Positions 39,628 to 48,506 of a DNA stretch of 64,000 nt are shown here, one piece after another. Position 1 is the first letter of the stretch; each line of letters begins with the position of its first letter. The notes under the pieces are model-generated. The model saw nothing but the letters and a program-made list of their open reading frames with translations. It was not told the DNA's origin and did no database searches. The DNA comes from Burkholderiaceae bacterium. GTDB taxonomy: Bacteria; Pseudomonadota; Gammaproteobacteria; Burkholderiales; Burkholderiaceae_C. The stretch is taken from positions 372,001-436,000 of the forward strand of contig JAHCKM010000001.1 in assembly GCA_026125795.1 (NCBI GenBank), given 5' to 3'. Position numbers and translations under genes: made by a program.

Positions 39628-40045
39628 CGAGCCGATCACGGCCGAGCAGCCGCTGTGCGCCAGCGGCGCGCTGCTCGAGCGCGGCAAGGCGGTGGTGTTC
39701 GACGTCATGCTGTGGCGCGCGCCGGCGCGTGCTTTCGCGCTGCGATTCGACGGCCGGGTGGTGTGCTACATCAACCGATGCGCCCACGTGCCCACCGAGA
39801 TGGACTGGCAAGAGGGGCAGTTCCTCGACATGGACAAGCGCTGGATCCTGTGCTCGATCCACGGCGCGGCCTATGAGCCGGCCGACGGCCGCTGCGTCGG
39901 CGGGCCCTGCGGCAACGGCCGCCTGATGCAGATTGCTACCACCGAGCGCGAGGGAACGGTGTATTGGTATCCTTCCCGCGACATCCAACCCGTCGTGTTC
40001 GACGACGCGGGGCCTGAATCCCCGGCCCCTGAAAGCGCACCATGA
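39620..40045 (+). CDS. Rieske [2Fe-2S] protein
   Basis: A 141-residue soluble Rieske-domain protein. The cluster ligands are C-x-H in NRCAHVPTEMDW and C-x2-H in WILCSIHGAAYEP. No membrane anchor or catalytic domain is present, so it may act as a ferredoxin-like electron carrier or redox sensor. It overlaps the HAD gene by 8 nt and the S49 peptidase gene by ATGA, so all three are coupled. Confidence 0.9.
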   Translation: MGDEPITAEQPLCASGALLERGKAVVFDVMLWRAPARAFALRFDGRVVCYINRCAHVPTEMDWQEGQFLDMDKRWILCSIHGAAYEPADGRCVGGPCGNGRLMQIATTEREGTVYWYPSRDIQPVVFDDAGPESPAPESAP

Positions 40046-41061
40046 CCTCCCAGGAACCTTATCTGCCTCCGCCGGCGCCCGGCTCCGAGGCCACGACGCT
40101 GCCTCCGCCGGTGACCGCGTCGCCCGCCGCATCACGCGGTCCGTCGAGCTTCGAGCGCGGCATGGCGCAGTTCACGCAGGCGCTGCTGCGCGAGCGCCGA
40201 GCCGACCGACGCTGGCGCGTGTTCTTCCGCCTGGCGTGGCTGCTCGTGTTCGTGCTGATCGCATGGACCTTGTTCGCCTCGCGTACGCACACCACCGCCA
40301 GTGGGCCGCACACCGCGCTGATCGAGGTGCGCGGCGAGATCGCGCCCGACAGCGAGGCCAGTGCCGAGAACCTGGTGGCCGCGATCAAGGGCGCGTTCGA
40401 GGACCATGGCTCGCAGGCGGTGGTGCTGCGCATCAACAGCCCCGGTGGCAGCCCGGTGCAGGCCGGCATCGTCAACGACGAGATCCGCCGCCTCAAGACC
40501 AAACACAAGAAGCCGGTGTACGCGGTGGTCGACGAGGTGTGCGCGTCGGGCGCCTACTACATCGCGGTGGCGGCCGACGAGATCTTCGTCGACAAGGCCA
40601 GCCTGGTCGGCTCGATCGGCGTGCTGATGGACGGCTTCGGCTTCGCCGGCACGTTGGAGAAGCTCGGCATCGAGCGGCGCCTGCTCACCGCCGGCGAGAA
40701 CAAGGGCATGCTGGATCCGTTCTCGCCGCAGAACGAAAAGCACCGCGCCTATGCGCAGGCGATGATCGACCAGATCCACCAGCAGTTCATCAAGGTGGTG
40801 AAAGACGGCCGCGGCAAACGCCTGAAGGAAACCGCCGACACCTTTTCCGGCCTTTTCTGGAACGGCGAAGAGGCGGTGCGCCAGGGCCTGGCCGACAAGT
40901 TCGGCAACCTCGACTACGTGGCGCGCGAGGTGATCAAGGCCGAGGAGGTGATCGACTACACGCCCAAGGAGAACGTGGCCGAGAAGCTGGCCAAGCGCTT
41001 CGGCGCGTCGATCGGCGAAGGCGCAGTGCGTGCGCTGCGATCGATGTCGCCGATCCGCTGA
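40042..41061 (+). CDS. S49-family signal peptide peptidase, SppA-like
   Basis: A 339-residue membrane-anchored serine protease. There is one TM at about 67-87 (FRLAWLLVFVLIAWTLFAS) after a Pro-rich cytosolic start. LRINSPGGSPVQAG forms the oxyanion region, the nucleophile Ser is in DEVCASGAYYIAVAADEI, and VGSIGVLMDGFGFAGTLEKLGI is conserved. The single catalytic domain is of the short SppA/SohB type, expected to form a ring. It degrades signal peptides or stressed membrane proteins. Coupled to the Rieske gene. Confidence 0.92.
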   Translation: MTSQEPYLPPPAPGSEATTLPPPVTASPAASRGPSSFERGMAQFTQALLRERRADRRWRVFFRLAWLLVFVLIAWTLFASRTHTTASGPHTALIEVRGEIAPDSEASAENLVAAIKGAFEDHGSQAVVLRINSPGGSPVQAGIVNDEIRRLKTKHKKPVYAVVDEVCASGAYYIAVAADEIFVDKASLVGSIGVLMDGFGFAGTLEKLGIERRLLTAGENKGMLDPFSPQNEKHRAYAQAMIDQIHQQFIKVVKDGRGKRLKETADTFSGLFWNGEEAVRQGLADKFGNLDYVAREVIKAEEVIDYTPKENVAEKLAKRFGASIGEGAVRALRSMSPIR

Positions 41062-41071
41062 GTTGCCGCCC

Positions 41072-41698
41072 GTGCTGACCTTCTACTACGCCCCCAACAC
41101 CTGCGCGCTCGCGTCGCACATCGCGCTCGAGTCCGCTGGCGCGCGCTATGAGGCGGTGCGCGTCAGCTTCGCCCAGCAGGAGCAGCGCTCGGCCGAGTAC
41201 CTGCGCATCAACCCCAAAGGTCGCGTGCCGGCACTGGTGACCGAGCGCGGCATCCTGACCGAGACGCCGGCCATCCTGCAGTTCATCGCGCAGACGCACC
41301 CGGCGGCGCAGCTTGCGCCGCTCGACGATGCGTTCGAGATGGCGCGCCTGAACGCCTTCAACAGCTATCTGTGCTCCACCGTGCACGTGGCACACGCACA
41401 TCGTATGCGCGGCTACCGTTGGGCCGACGATCCGGCGGCGCTCGAGGCCATGAAGAAGAAGGTGCCGCAGTCGGTGGGCGAATGCTTCGAGCTGATCGAG
41501 CGCGAGTTCTTCGTCAGCCCGTGGGTGCTGGGCGAGCGCTACACAGTCAGCGACATGTACCTGTTCACGCTGGCCAACTGGCTCGAGGCCGACGGCGTCG
41601 ACGCGGCACGCTTCCCCAAACTGGCGGCGCACCGCGAGCGCATGCGCGCCGATCCGGTGGTGCGGCGAGTCCTCGAAAGCGAAACGAGCGTTCAGTAG
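41072..41698 (+). CDS. Glutathione S-transferase-like protein
   Basis: A 208-residue GST. The thioredoxin-fold N-domain has LTFYYAPNTCALASHIALE, NPKGRVPALV and the glutathione gamma-Glu site in TETPAILQFIAQT. The helical C-domain has WVLGERYTVSDMYLFTLANW. The active-site region C-A-L-A-S resembles beta-class GSTs (Cys-type). The start is GTG 41072; the upstream frame overlaps the peptidase gene. Substrate unknown. Confidence 0.88.
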   Translation: MLTFYYAPNTCALASHIALESAGARYEAVRVSFAQQEQRSAEYLRINPKGRVPALVTERGILTETPAILQFIAQTHPAAQLAPLDDAFEMARLNAFNSYLCSTVHVAHAHRMRGYRWADDPAALEAMKKKVPQSVGECFELIEREFFVSPWVLGERYTVSDMYLFTLANWLEADGVDAARFPKLAAHRERMRADPVVRRVLESETSVQ

Positions 41699-41705
41699 AG
41701 TGGAC

Positions 41706-41915
41706 TGCGGCGCACGGAGCGCCGCGGCTCACCAAGCGGACACAGCGGATCGGCTTTGGCTACGGCTCACATCGCTCTGCGATATGACCCTGCGCCGAAG
41801 CGCAAGCGCTTGCCGATCCGCTGGTGTCGCCCCCCCTTGAGGGGGCCGAGCGGCCGAGCCAAGAACAGTCCGGGGGAGCGTTCTTCGGCCGCGAGGGCCG
41901 ATAGGCCGCATCGGG
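41706..41915. repeat. Nested hairpin element (GST-lysM gap)
   Basis: GCGGCGC/GCGCCGC forms a hairpin at 41707-41725. CAGCGGATCGGC (41743-41754) pairs perfectly with GCCGATCCGCTG (41812-41823) over 12 bp and encloses two smaller hairpins, one a diverged copy of the 26188 hairpin. CCCCC-TTGA-GGGGG and ACAGTCCGGGGGA follow, the latter shared with 17.03 kb. No T-tract is visible. Confidence 0.6.
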
Positions 41916-41924
41916 GGTGGGCCA

Positions 41925-42425
41925 TCAGGTTGGCGGGATGCGCAACAGTTGCCCCGGATAGATCTTGTCCGGATGCGTCAGCATCGGCTTGTTGGCCTCG
42001 AAGATCTTGGGGTATTTGTTCGGGTCGCCGTAGAACTGCTTGGCGATCTTGGACAGGTTGTCGCCCTTGACCACCGTGTAGTACTTCGATTCGTCGGCCG
42101 GCTGCGCCACGGTCAGCATGTCGTTGACCGCGGCCACCTTCTCGACGTTGCCGCAGCACAGGACCACTTTCTCCTTCGTAGCCTGATCGGCCGCCACGCC
42201 CGAGACCGTCACCGTGCCGGTGGCGCCGTCAAAAGCCACGTCGAGCCCGTCGACCTTGAGATTCATCGCGGTGATGTACGTGGCGATGGCATCGCCGGCC
42301 GCCTTGTTCAGGCGCTCCACGTTGGCGGCGCTGGCTTCGCGTTCGGCGGCCTCCTGGGCCGCCTTGGCTTCGCCTTTTCCGAACAGTTTCTCGCCGGCTT
42401 CCTTGATGAAGGAGATCAGGCTCAT
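41925..42425 (-). CDS. BON/LysM-domain protein, Kbp/YgaU-like
   Basis: A 166-residue cytosolic-type protein. A short helical start (SLISFIKEAGEKLFGKG) precedes a BON domain (about 55-110, VDGLDVAFDGATGTVTVSGVA) and a C-terminal LysM (about 113-165, YYTVVKGDNLSKIAKQFYGD...YPGQLLRIPP). The architecture equals E. coli Kbp (YgaU), a potassium-binding stress protein. No signal peptide. It is monocistronic. Confidence 0.92.
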   Translation of the reverse strand: MSLISFIKEAGEKLFGKGEAKAAQEAAEREASAANVERLNKAAGDAIATYITAMNLKVDGLDVAFDGATGTVTVSGVAADQATKEKVVLCCGNVEKVAAVNDMLTVAQPADESKYYTVVKGDNLSKIAKQFYGDPNKYPKIFEANKPMLTHPDKIYPGQLLRIPPT

Positions 42426-42489
42426 CGGATCCTCCTGTGCGATGCGGTTGTTGGGGGAGGCCCGACTGTACGCCTGGGCGCGTTCGACT

Positions 42490-43140
42490 TCATGACGCCG
42501 TGAGCAGCCCCTTGCGCTCGATGAAAGCCACCACGTCGGCCAGCCCTTGTTTCGTGCGCAGGTTGGTCATCACATAGGGCTTGTTCGGGCGCATGCGCTT
42601 GGTGTCGGCCTCCATCACCGAGAGATCGGCGCCGACGTGCGGGGCGAGGTCGGTCTTGTTGATCACGAACAGGTCGCTCTTCGTGATGCCGGGGCCGCCT
42701 TTGCGCGGAATCTTCTCGCCGGCGGCCACGTCGATCACGTAGATCGTGAGGTCGCTCAGTTCGGGGCTGAAGGTGGCCGCCAGGTTGTCGCCGCCCGATT
42801 CGATGAACACGATGTCGGCCTCCGGAAAGTCAGCCAACAAACGGTCAACCGCTTCCAGGTTGATCGAGGCGTCCTCGCGGATCGCGGTGTGCGGGCAGCC
42901 ACCGGTTTCCACACCCAGGATGCGCTCGGGCTCGAGCGCGCCGGCCACGGTCAGCAGACGCTGGTCTTCCTTGGTGTAGATGTCGTTGGTCACCACCACC
43001 AGGTCCCAGCGCTCGCGCATGGTCTTGCACAACATCTCCACCAGCGTGGTCTTGCCCGAGCCCACCGGGCCGCCCACGCCCACGCGCAGCGGCGGCAGGC
43101 GCTTGCTGCGTCCGGCGATCGAATGCAGTGCTGAAGTCAT
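42490..43140 (-). CDS. ureG: Urease accessory GTPase UreG
   Basis: A 216-residue UreG. The P-loop [13 protein letters not shown] is at residues 21-33, the nickel-binding CPH in [32 protein letters not shown] is conserved, and NKTDLAP is the guanine-specificity motif. It drives nickel insertion with UreE, UreF and UreD (UreD is encoded at 60434-61252). It starts 132 nt after the ureF stop, a wider gap than within the rest of the cluster. Confidence 0.97.
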   Translation of the reverse strand: MTSALHSIAGRSKRLPPLRVGVGGPVGSGKTTLVEMLCKTMRERWDLVVVTNDIYTKEDQRLLTVAGALEPERILGVETGGCPHTAIREDASINLEAVDRLLADFPEADIVFIESGGDNLAATFSPELSDLTIYVIDVAAGEKIPRKGGPGITKSDLFVINKTDLAPHVGADLSVMEADTKRMRPNKPYVMTNLRTKQGLADVVAFIERKGLLTAS

Positions 43141-43272
43141 CAGGAGGCCTCCATGCTCCGCACTGCGGCGCGAACTCCCTTCGGAGCGGCCGGGCTGGAA
43201 CTCATGCGCGGGATTATCGGCGTTGCGGGTGCGGCTGACGCCGCGCCAAGCTGCGGCGCAAGCCGCGCGTGA

Positions 43273-44058
43273 TCACGAACGGAACAGCCTCGAATACTGC
43301 ATCTCATGGCGCGCCGACAGCACGGCGAGCATCGGCGCAAACGCCTGCCGTGCGTCATCGCCCATTTGCAGCGCCACGTCGACCACGGCGGGCGTCTGCG
43401 CCCCGAGCGCATCCAGCACGCGCTGCCCGGCCACCTGTCCCAGCGGCACCGCCTTGATCGCCGCGGCCACCAGGTTGTCGCACCAGCCGGCGGCGAAGGC
43501 CAGCATCGACTCGCGCAGCGGCGCGCCGCTGCGCGCGGCGGCGAGGGCGAACACGATCGGCCACATCGGCGCCGGCTGCAGCGCCGCTGCATGCGTGAGC
43601 CCGGCGTCGGGGGTGACGCTGCCGCGGCGGCGCAGCCATTCGAGCAGCGAGCGGCCCATCTGCTGCGACTGCGCCAGCAGCTCGCGCGACTCCCGCGTTT
43701 GCGCCACCCAGGCATTGAGCGCCGTCACGCGCGCGTGATCGGTTGCGCGCCAGGCGACGAAGGCCTGCGCCGCGGCGGGCAGATCGCTGCGCGCCAGGCC
43801 GAGGTGAAGTTGATCGGACAGCCAGCGCGTCACCGCCGCCTCATCGGGCAGCAGACCGGCATCGACGGCTGCCTCCAGGCCCTCGCTGTAGCTGAAGCCG
43901 CCCACCGGCAGCGCCGGCGACGCGAGCCGGATCAGCTCGATCAGCGCCGCGGGGCTTAGCGCCGATTCGGTCTCAGTGCTTGTGCGGGTGGTCGTGTCCG
44001 TGATGGTCGTGTCCGTGCTCGTCCTCGTCCCCGTGGTGCTCGTGCCCTTGGTGCTCAT
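43273..44058 (-). CDS. ureF: Urease accessory protein UreF
   Basis: UreF homology begins at about 43945 ([28 protein letters not shown]) and continues through [17 protein letters not shown] to the end. Between the ureE stop (43973-43975) and that point no ATG, GTG or TTG is in frame, so translation must begin inside ureE. ATG 44058 is used here (others are at 44073 and 44118). The resulting N-terminus is a low-complexity Thr/Ser-rich stretch read out of frame from the His-codon repeats of ureE. UreF forms the UreDFG nickel-loading complex. Confidence 0.9.
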   Translation of the reverse strand: MSTKGTSTTGTRTSTDTTITDTTTRTSTETESALSPAALIELIRLASPALPVGGFSYSEGLEAAVDAGLLPDEAAVTRWLSDQLHLGLARSDLPAAAQAFVAWRATDHARVTALNAWVAQTRESRELLAQSQQMGRSLLEWLRRRGSVTPDAGLTHAAALQPAPMWPIVFALAAARSGAPLRESMLAFAAGWCDNLVAAAIKAVPLGQVAGQRVLDALGAQTPAVVDVALQMGDDARQAFAPMLAVLSARHEMQYSRLFRS

Positions 44059-44563
44059 GCCCTTGGTGGTCATGCCCGTGGGCATGGCCATGATCGTGGC
44101 CCTTTGTGTGTTCGCCATACGCACCGGCCTCGGGCTCGAACGGCAGCTGCTCGTCGCTGACCAGCAGATGCATGTGCTTGAGCATGCCGGCCAGCACGTG
44201 ATCGCGCTCCAGCAGTAGACGGTCGGGTTGCAGTTCGAGTGCCACGTGGCGGTTGCCGAGGTGGTAGGCGGCGCGCAGCAGGTCGAACGGCGAGCCGTGC
44301 TCGGCGCACGCGCGCACCACCATCACCGGCTGCGGCGCTGCCTTCACCACCACCAGCGAGCCGTCACCGGCCACCAGCACGTCGCCCCCGCGCACCACCG
44401 AGCCGCGCGGCAGGATCACGGCCAGCGCGCGGCCGGTCGAGTCGGTGGCGTCGAAGCGACTCTTCTGGCGCACGTCCCAGTCCAGCTCGACGGTGGCGGC
44501 GCGTCTCAGCAGGACCTTGGCCAGGCCGCGGCCATGGGGAATCACTTTGTTGATGCTCAGCAT
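43973..44563 (-). CDS. ureE: Urease nickel metallochaperone UreE
   Basis: A 196-residue UreE. The N-terminal domain is canonical ([36 protein letters not shown]). The metal-binding C-domain includes [11 protein letters not shown] and the conserved HxH-like KHMHLLV. From about residue 153 there is a His-rich tail (repeats of GHDHGH/GHEHQ) ending DHPHKH, expected to bind several nickel ions. The ATG at 44563 is the only good start. It overlaps ureF out of frame. No ureC lies directly upstream because an opposite-strand gene intervenes. Confidence 0.96.
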   Translation of the reverse strand: MLSINKVIPHGRGLAKVLLRRAATVELDWDVRQKSRFDATDSTGRALAVILPRGSVVRGGDVLVAGDGSLVVVKAAPQPVMVVRACAEHGSPFDLLRAAYHLGNRHVALELQPDRLLLERDHVLAGMLKHMHLLVSDEQLPFEPEAGAYGEHTKGHDHGHAHGHDHQGHEHQGHEHHGDEDEHGHDHHGHDHPHKH

Positions 44564-44701
44564 GGTCAAGGGGGTGAATCGGCGTGCCCGGCAGTGTGAC
44601 ACCGTTGCAAAGCAGCTTTGTCGGTTCGGTGCGTGCAAGCCCGCATACGGTGTGCCGCCGGCTCGGCTAGCGTGCGCACACCCATACCCAGGAGACTTGC
44701 C

Positions 44702-45775
44702 ATGCAGCGAATCGGCACCGTCGGACGCCAGTTGATGCTTTGGATCGGTGCTCTGTTCGCGCTGGGCACCTGGGCGGCGGACTTTCCGGCGCCCAGGCAG
44801 GGCACGTGGGTGGCCAAGGACTTCAAGTTCCACACCGGCGAGGTGATGCCGGAGCTCAAGCTTGCCTACACGACGGTGGGTGACCCGAAAGGAGAGCCGG
44901 TGCTCATGCTGCACGGCACCACCGGTTCGGCGGCCAGCATGCTGACGCCGGCATTCGGTGGCGAGTTGTTCGGCGCCGGGCAGCCGCTCGATGCGAGCCG
45001 GTACTTCATCATCATTCCGGATGCGCTCGGTCACGGCCAGTCGGCCAAGCCGTCGGACGGCTTGCGCGCCAGGTTTCCGCGCTACAACTACGACGACATG
45101 GTGGCCGCGCAGCACCGGCTGCTCACCGAGCACCTGGGCATCAAGCACGTCCGGCTGATCATGGGCAACTCGATGGGCGGCATGCACGCCTGGATCTGGG
45201 GCGTGACGCATCCGGGCTTCATGGACGCGCTGGTGCCGATGGCGTCGCAGCCCACCGAGATGTCGAGCCGCAACTGGATGATGCGGCGCCTGATCATCGA
45301 CTCGATCCGCAACGACCCGGACTGGAAGGACGGCAACTACACCGCACAGCCGAAGTCGGCGCAGTTCGCCAGCGTGTTCTTCGGCATCGGCACCAACGGC
45401 GGCAACCTGGCGCTGCAGAAGGCCGCACCGACACGCGACGCGGCCGACAAGCTGCTCGATGCGCGGCTGAAGGCGCCGTTCCGCGGCGATGCCAACGATG
45501 TGCTGTACCAATGGGACAGCTCGCGCGACTACAACCCCTCGCCGAAGCTCGAGCGCATCGAAGCAGCGGTATTGGCCATCAACGCCGCGGACGACGAGCG
45601 CAACCCGCCCGAGACCGGCATCATGGAGCGCGAACTGAAGCGGCTGAAGAACGGCAAGCTGCTGCTGATCCCCGCCAGCGAGAGCACCGCGGGGCACGGC
45701 ACCACCGGTTCGGCCAGGCACTACACGCAGGCGCTGCGCGAGTTCGTGCAGGGAGCGCCCAAGCGCGGGATGTAG
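44702..45775 (+). CDS. Secreted alpha/beta hydrolase, MetX-like fold
   Basis: A 357-residue alpha/beta hydrolase with a signal peptide (LMLWIGALFALGTWAADF). HGTTGSAASM is the oxyanion loop, the nucleophile S157 lies in GNSMGGMHAW, the probable Asp in NAADDERNPP and the His in TAGHGTTG. IPDALGHGQSAKPSDG and PKYNYDDMV-like spacing resemble the homoserine acetyltransferase (MetX) family, but export argues against methionine synthesis. AGGAGA lies before the ATG. It sits on the plus strand between ureC and ureE. Substrate unknown. Confidence 0.88.
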   Translation: MQRIGTVGRQLMLWIGALFALGTWAADFPAPRQGTWVAKDFKFHTGEVMPELKLAYTTVGDPKGEPVLMLHGTTGSAASMLTPAFGGELFGAGQPLDASRYFIIIPDALGHGQSAKPSDGLRARFPRYNYDDMVAAQHRLLTEHLGIKHVRLIMGNSMGGMHAWIWGVTHPGFMDALVPMASQPTEMSSRNWMMRRLIIDSIRNDPDWKDGNYTAQPKSAQFASVFFGIGTNGGNLALQKAAPTRDAADKLLDARLKAPFRGDANDVLYQWDSSRDYNPSPKLERIEAAVLAINAADDERNPPETGIMERELKRLKNGKLLLIPASESTAGHGTTGSARHYTQALREFVQGAPKRGM

Positions 45776-45784
45776 CGCGGCGGC

Positions 45785-47539
45785 TCAGAACAGGAAATAC
45801 CGCTGCGCCATCGGCAGCACCTTGGCCGGCTCGCAGGTCAGCAGCTGGCCGTCGGCGCGCACGTTATAGGTCTGTGCGTCGATCTCCATCCGCGGCAGAT
45901 AGTCGTTGTGCAGCATCTGCTTCTTGGTCACGCCGCGCACGTTCTTCACCGCGGCCAAACGCTTGCGCAAACCGTAGCCCTCGGCGGCACCTTGCTGCAG
46001 CGCCGACTGGCTGACAAAGCTCAATGAGGTGGCGCCCACCGCGCCGCCGAACGAGCCGAACATCGACCGCATGTGCACCGGCTGCGGCGTGGGAATGCTC
46101 GCGTTGGGGTCGCCCATCGCGGCGGCGGCGATGAAGCCGCCCTTGAGGATCAGGCTCGGCTTGACGCCGAAGAACGCCGGCTTCCACAGCACCAGGTCGG
46201 CCCACTTGCCGACCTCGATCGAACCCACCTCGTGCGCGATGCCGTTGGCGATGGCCGGGTTGATCGTGTACTTGGCCACGTAGCGCTTGACGCGACTGTT
46301 GTCGTGTCGTGCTGGATCACCGGGCAGCCCTCCGGGCTGCGTGTCGCCCGGCAGCGAGCCGCGCTGCGCCTTCATCTTGTGCGCGGTCTGCCAGGTGCGG
46401 ATGATCACCTCGCCGACGCGCCCCATCGCCTGGCTGTCGCTGCTCATCATGCTGATCGCGCCCATGTCGTGCAGCACGTCCTCGGCGGCGATGGTCTCCT
46501 TGCGGATGCGGCTCTCGGCAAACGCCAGGTCTTCGGCGATGGCCGAGTCGAGGTGGTGGCACACCATCAGCATGTCGAGGTGCTCGTCGACGGTGTTCAC
46601 CGTGTAGGGCATCGTCGGATTGGTCGAGCTCGGCAGGAAGTTCGCTTCGCCCACCACGCGCAGGATGTCGGGCGCATGGCCGCCGCCCGCGCCCTCGGTG
46701 TGGAACGCGCACAGGCCGCGCCCCCTGGTGGCGGCGATGGTGTCCTCGACGAAACCGCTTTCGTTCAGCGTGTCGCTGTGAATGGACACCTGCGTGTCGG
46801 TGGCTTCGGCCACCGTGAGGCAGCAGTCGATCGCGCTCGGCGTCGTGCCCCAGTCTTCGTGCAACTTAAGGCCGATGGCACCGGCCTGAATTTGCTGCTG
46901 CAGCGCGGCCGGCTGGCTGGCGTTGCCCTTGCCGAGGAAGCCGAGGTTCATCGCAAAACCATCGGCCGCCTGCAGCATCAGCCGGATGTGCTGCGGCCCC
47001 GGCGTGCACGTGGTGGCGAACGTGCCGGTGGCCGGGCCGGTGCCCCCGCCCAGCATCGTGGTGACGCCCGAGGCGAGCGCCTCGTCGATCTGCTGCGGGC
47101 AGATGAAGTGGATGTGGCTGTCGATGCCGCCCGCGGTGACGATCAGGCCTTCGCCGGCGATGATCTCGGTGCCCGGTCCGATCACGATGTCGACGCCGTT
47201 CATCACGTCGGGGTTGCCAGCCTTGCCGATGCCTGAGATGCGCGAGCGCTTGATGCCGATGTCGGCCTTCACAATGCCCCAGTGGTCGACGATCAGCGCG
47301 TTGGTGACCACACAGTCGGCCGCCTCGTGCGCGCCGGGGCCGTTGACCGCCTGGCCCTGGCCCATGCCGTCGCGGATGGTCTTGCCGCCGCCGAACTTCA
47401 CCTCGTCGCCGTAGCCGCCGGCGTTCAGCGTGTGGTCCTGCTCGACCTCGATGACCAGCCCGGTGTCGGCCAGGCGGAGGCGGTCACCGACCGTGGGGCC
47501 GAACATCTCGGCATATGCGCGCCGCCCGATCGTGGCCAT
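45785..47539 (-). CDS. ureC: Urease subunit alpha
   Basis: A 584-residue catalytic subunit. Nickel and catalytic residues: H142 and H144 (SHIHFICPQ), carbamylated K225 ([12 protein letters not shown]), H254, H280 ([12 protein letters not shown]), flap C327-H328 ([16 protein letters not shown]) and D368 (SSDSQAMG). It is about 15 residues longer than typical because of a Gly/Pro insertion at about 396-409 ([14 protein letters not shown]), whose DNA carries a perfect 7-bp hairpin (46324-46340). It starts 1 nt from ureB's end, so is translationally coupled. Confidence 0.97.
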   Translation of the reverse strand: MATIGRRAYAEMFGPTVGDRLRLADTGLVIEVEQDHTLNAGGYGDEVKFGGGKTIRDGMGQGQAVNGPGAHEAADCVVTNALIVDHWGIVKADIGIKRSRISGIGKAGNPDVMNGVDIVIGPGTEIIAGEGLIVTAGGIDSHIHFICPQQIDEALASGVTTMLGGGTGPATGTFATTCTPGPQHIRLMLQAADGFAMNLGFLGKGNASQPAALQQQIQAGAIGLKLHEDWGTTPSAIDCCLTVAEATDTQVSIHSDTLNESGFVEDTIAATRGRGLCAFHTEGAGGGHAPDILRVVGEANFLPSSTNPTMPYTVNTVDEHLDMLMVCHHLDSAIAEDLAFAESRIRKETIAAEDVLHDMGAISMMSSDSQAMGRVGEVIIRTWQTAHKMKAQRGSLPGDTQPGGLPGDPARHDNSRVKRYVAKYTINPAIANGIAHEVGSIEVGKWADLVLWKPAFFGVKPSLILKGGFIAAAAMGDPNASIPTPQPVHMRSMFGSFGGAVGATSLSFVSQSALQQGAAEGYGLRKRLAAVKNVRGVTKKQMLHNDYLPRMEIDAQTYNVRADGQLLTCEPAKVLPMAQRYFLF

Positions 47540-47845
47540 TCAGAGTCTTCCTTGGATCTGTGCGCGAAAGCCCCAGACCGCGCGCGCGCCGGCGTAGTCC
47601 ACCAGCTCCACGGTGCGCTGCTGCCCCGGCTCGAAGCGCACCGCGGTGCCCGAAGCGATGTTCAAGCGCATGCCGCGAGCGGCCTGGCGGTCGAACTTCA
47701 ACGCGCCGTTGGTCTCCGCAAAGTGGTAGTGCGAGCCGACCTGGATCGGCCGGTCGCCGCTGTTCTCCACCACCAGCGTGATCGTGCGTCGGCCCGGATT
47801 GAGCGGATGATCCCCGCTGTCGGTGAACAGTTCGCCGGGGATCAT
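47540..47845 (-). CDS. ureB: Urease subunit beta
   Basis: A 101-residue beta subunit. The family start [19 protein letters not shown] at 47845 is preferred to a longer frame from 47872 that would overlap the small upstream gene. [22 protein letters not shown] and [24 protein letters not shown] are diagnostic. It lies between the 54-residue protein gene and ureC. Confidence 0.97.
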   Translation of the reverse strand: MIPGELFTDSGDHPLNPGRRTITLVVENSGDRPIQVGSHYHFAETNGALKFDRQAARGMRLNIASGTAVRFEPGQQRTVELVDYAGARAVWGFRAQIQGRL

Positions 47846-47850
47846 CGAAC

Positions 47851-48015
47851 TCACTTGCGACGGATGAGCCACGCGACGACGCCCACCGCCACCGCGAGCA
47901 CGACGAAACCCAGCGTGTCGGTGGCGTGCCAGTGATGCGTGCCCAGGCCATGGCCCTCGTGCCCGAGCGCCAGCGGCGAGAGCACGAGCGCGAGCGCTCC
48001 GGTCAATGATTTCAT
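47851..48015 (-). CDS. Small His-rich membrane protein inside the urease operon
   Basis: A 54-residue gene between ureA and ureB, starting at ATG 48015 and ending at TGA 47851-47853, 5 nt before ureB. The sequence has a signal-like segment ([18 protein letters not shown]), then a His cluster ([12 protein letters not shown]) and a C-terminal membrane segment ([20 protein letters not shown]). Tight packing (8 nt after ureA, 5 nt before ureB) supports expression. The His cluster on the periplasmic face suggests metal binding, possibly nickel (inference). It is not a UreJ/HupE permease, which is much larger. Confidence 0.75.
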   Translation of the reverse strand: MKSLTGALALVLSPLALGHEGHGLGTHHWHATDTLGFVVLAVAVGVVAWLIRRK

Positions 48016-48023
48016 GCGGCTCC

Positions 48024-48326
48024 TCATGTGATGGGTTGGTGCACCGTCACCAGTTTTGTGCCATCGGGAAACGTGGCCTCGACCTGGATCTCCGGAATCA
48101 GTTCGGCCACGCCGTCCATCACGTCAGCGCGCGACAGCACGAGCCGGCCCTCGCTCATCAGCTGCGCCACGGTCTTGCCGTCGCGCGCGCCCTCCAGGAT
48201 CGCCGCGGTGATCAAAGCCACCGCCTCGGGGTGATTGAGCTTCAGCCCACGCGCACGCCGCCGCTCGGCGAGCAGCGCGGCAGTGAAGATCAGCAGCTTG
48301 TCCTTCTCGCGCGGCGTCAGGTCCAT
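48024..48326 (-). CDS. ureA: Urease subunit gamma
   Basis: A 100-residue gamma subunit. [48 protein letters not shown] and [14 protein letters not shown]-like spacing near the end ([21 protein letters not shown]) are diagnostic. ATG 48326 is the family start. First gene of the minus-strand ureA-orf54-B-C operon, with a sigma-54-type promoter about 60 nt upstream. Confidence 0.97.
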   Translation of the reverse strand: MDLTPREKDKLLIFTAALLAERRRARGLKLNHPEAVALITAAILEGARDGKTVAQLMSEGRLVLSRADVMDGVAELIPEIQVEATFPDGTKLVTVHQPIT

Positions 48327-48382
48327 TCGATGTGCGTGCGGGCGGTTGCGGGCCGTGAGCGGCGCATTGTGCCTGTCGCGCT

Positions 48383-48399
48383 CGCAATCACCATGCCAT
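48383..48399 (-). promoter_or_regulatory. Sigma-54-type promoter for ureA
   Basis: On the minus strand ATGGCATGGTGATTGCG matches the -24/-12 pattern TGGCAC-N5-TTGC with one change, and the GG and GC dinucleotides are 12 bp apart as required. Transcription would start near 48372, about 45 nt before ureA. This predicts nitrogen control of urease. Confidence 0.55.
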
Positions 48400-48460
48400 G
48401 CACTAAAGCCGGGTCCCGCCGCCGGCTCGGCGCGCATTGCGCACCACAAGCGAGCGCGAA

Positions 48461-48491
48461 GGCGCTGAAACGGTGCCTCCAACACGGTGCA
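48461..48491. promoter_or_regulatory. Candidate NtrC-like sites between the two sigma-54 promoters
   Basis: GGCGC-TGAAAC-GGTGCC (48461-48477) resembles the NtrC dyad TGCACY-N5-GGTGCA. A second right half-site GGTGCA ends at 48491. The matches are imperfect and by eye. Such sites between divergent sigma-54 promoters would serve both operons. Confidence 0.3.
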
Positions 48492-48506
48492 TGGGCCTGC
48501 GCCAGC

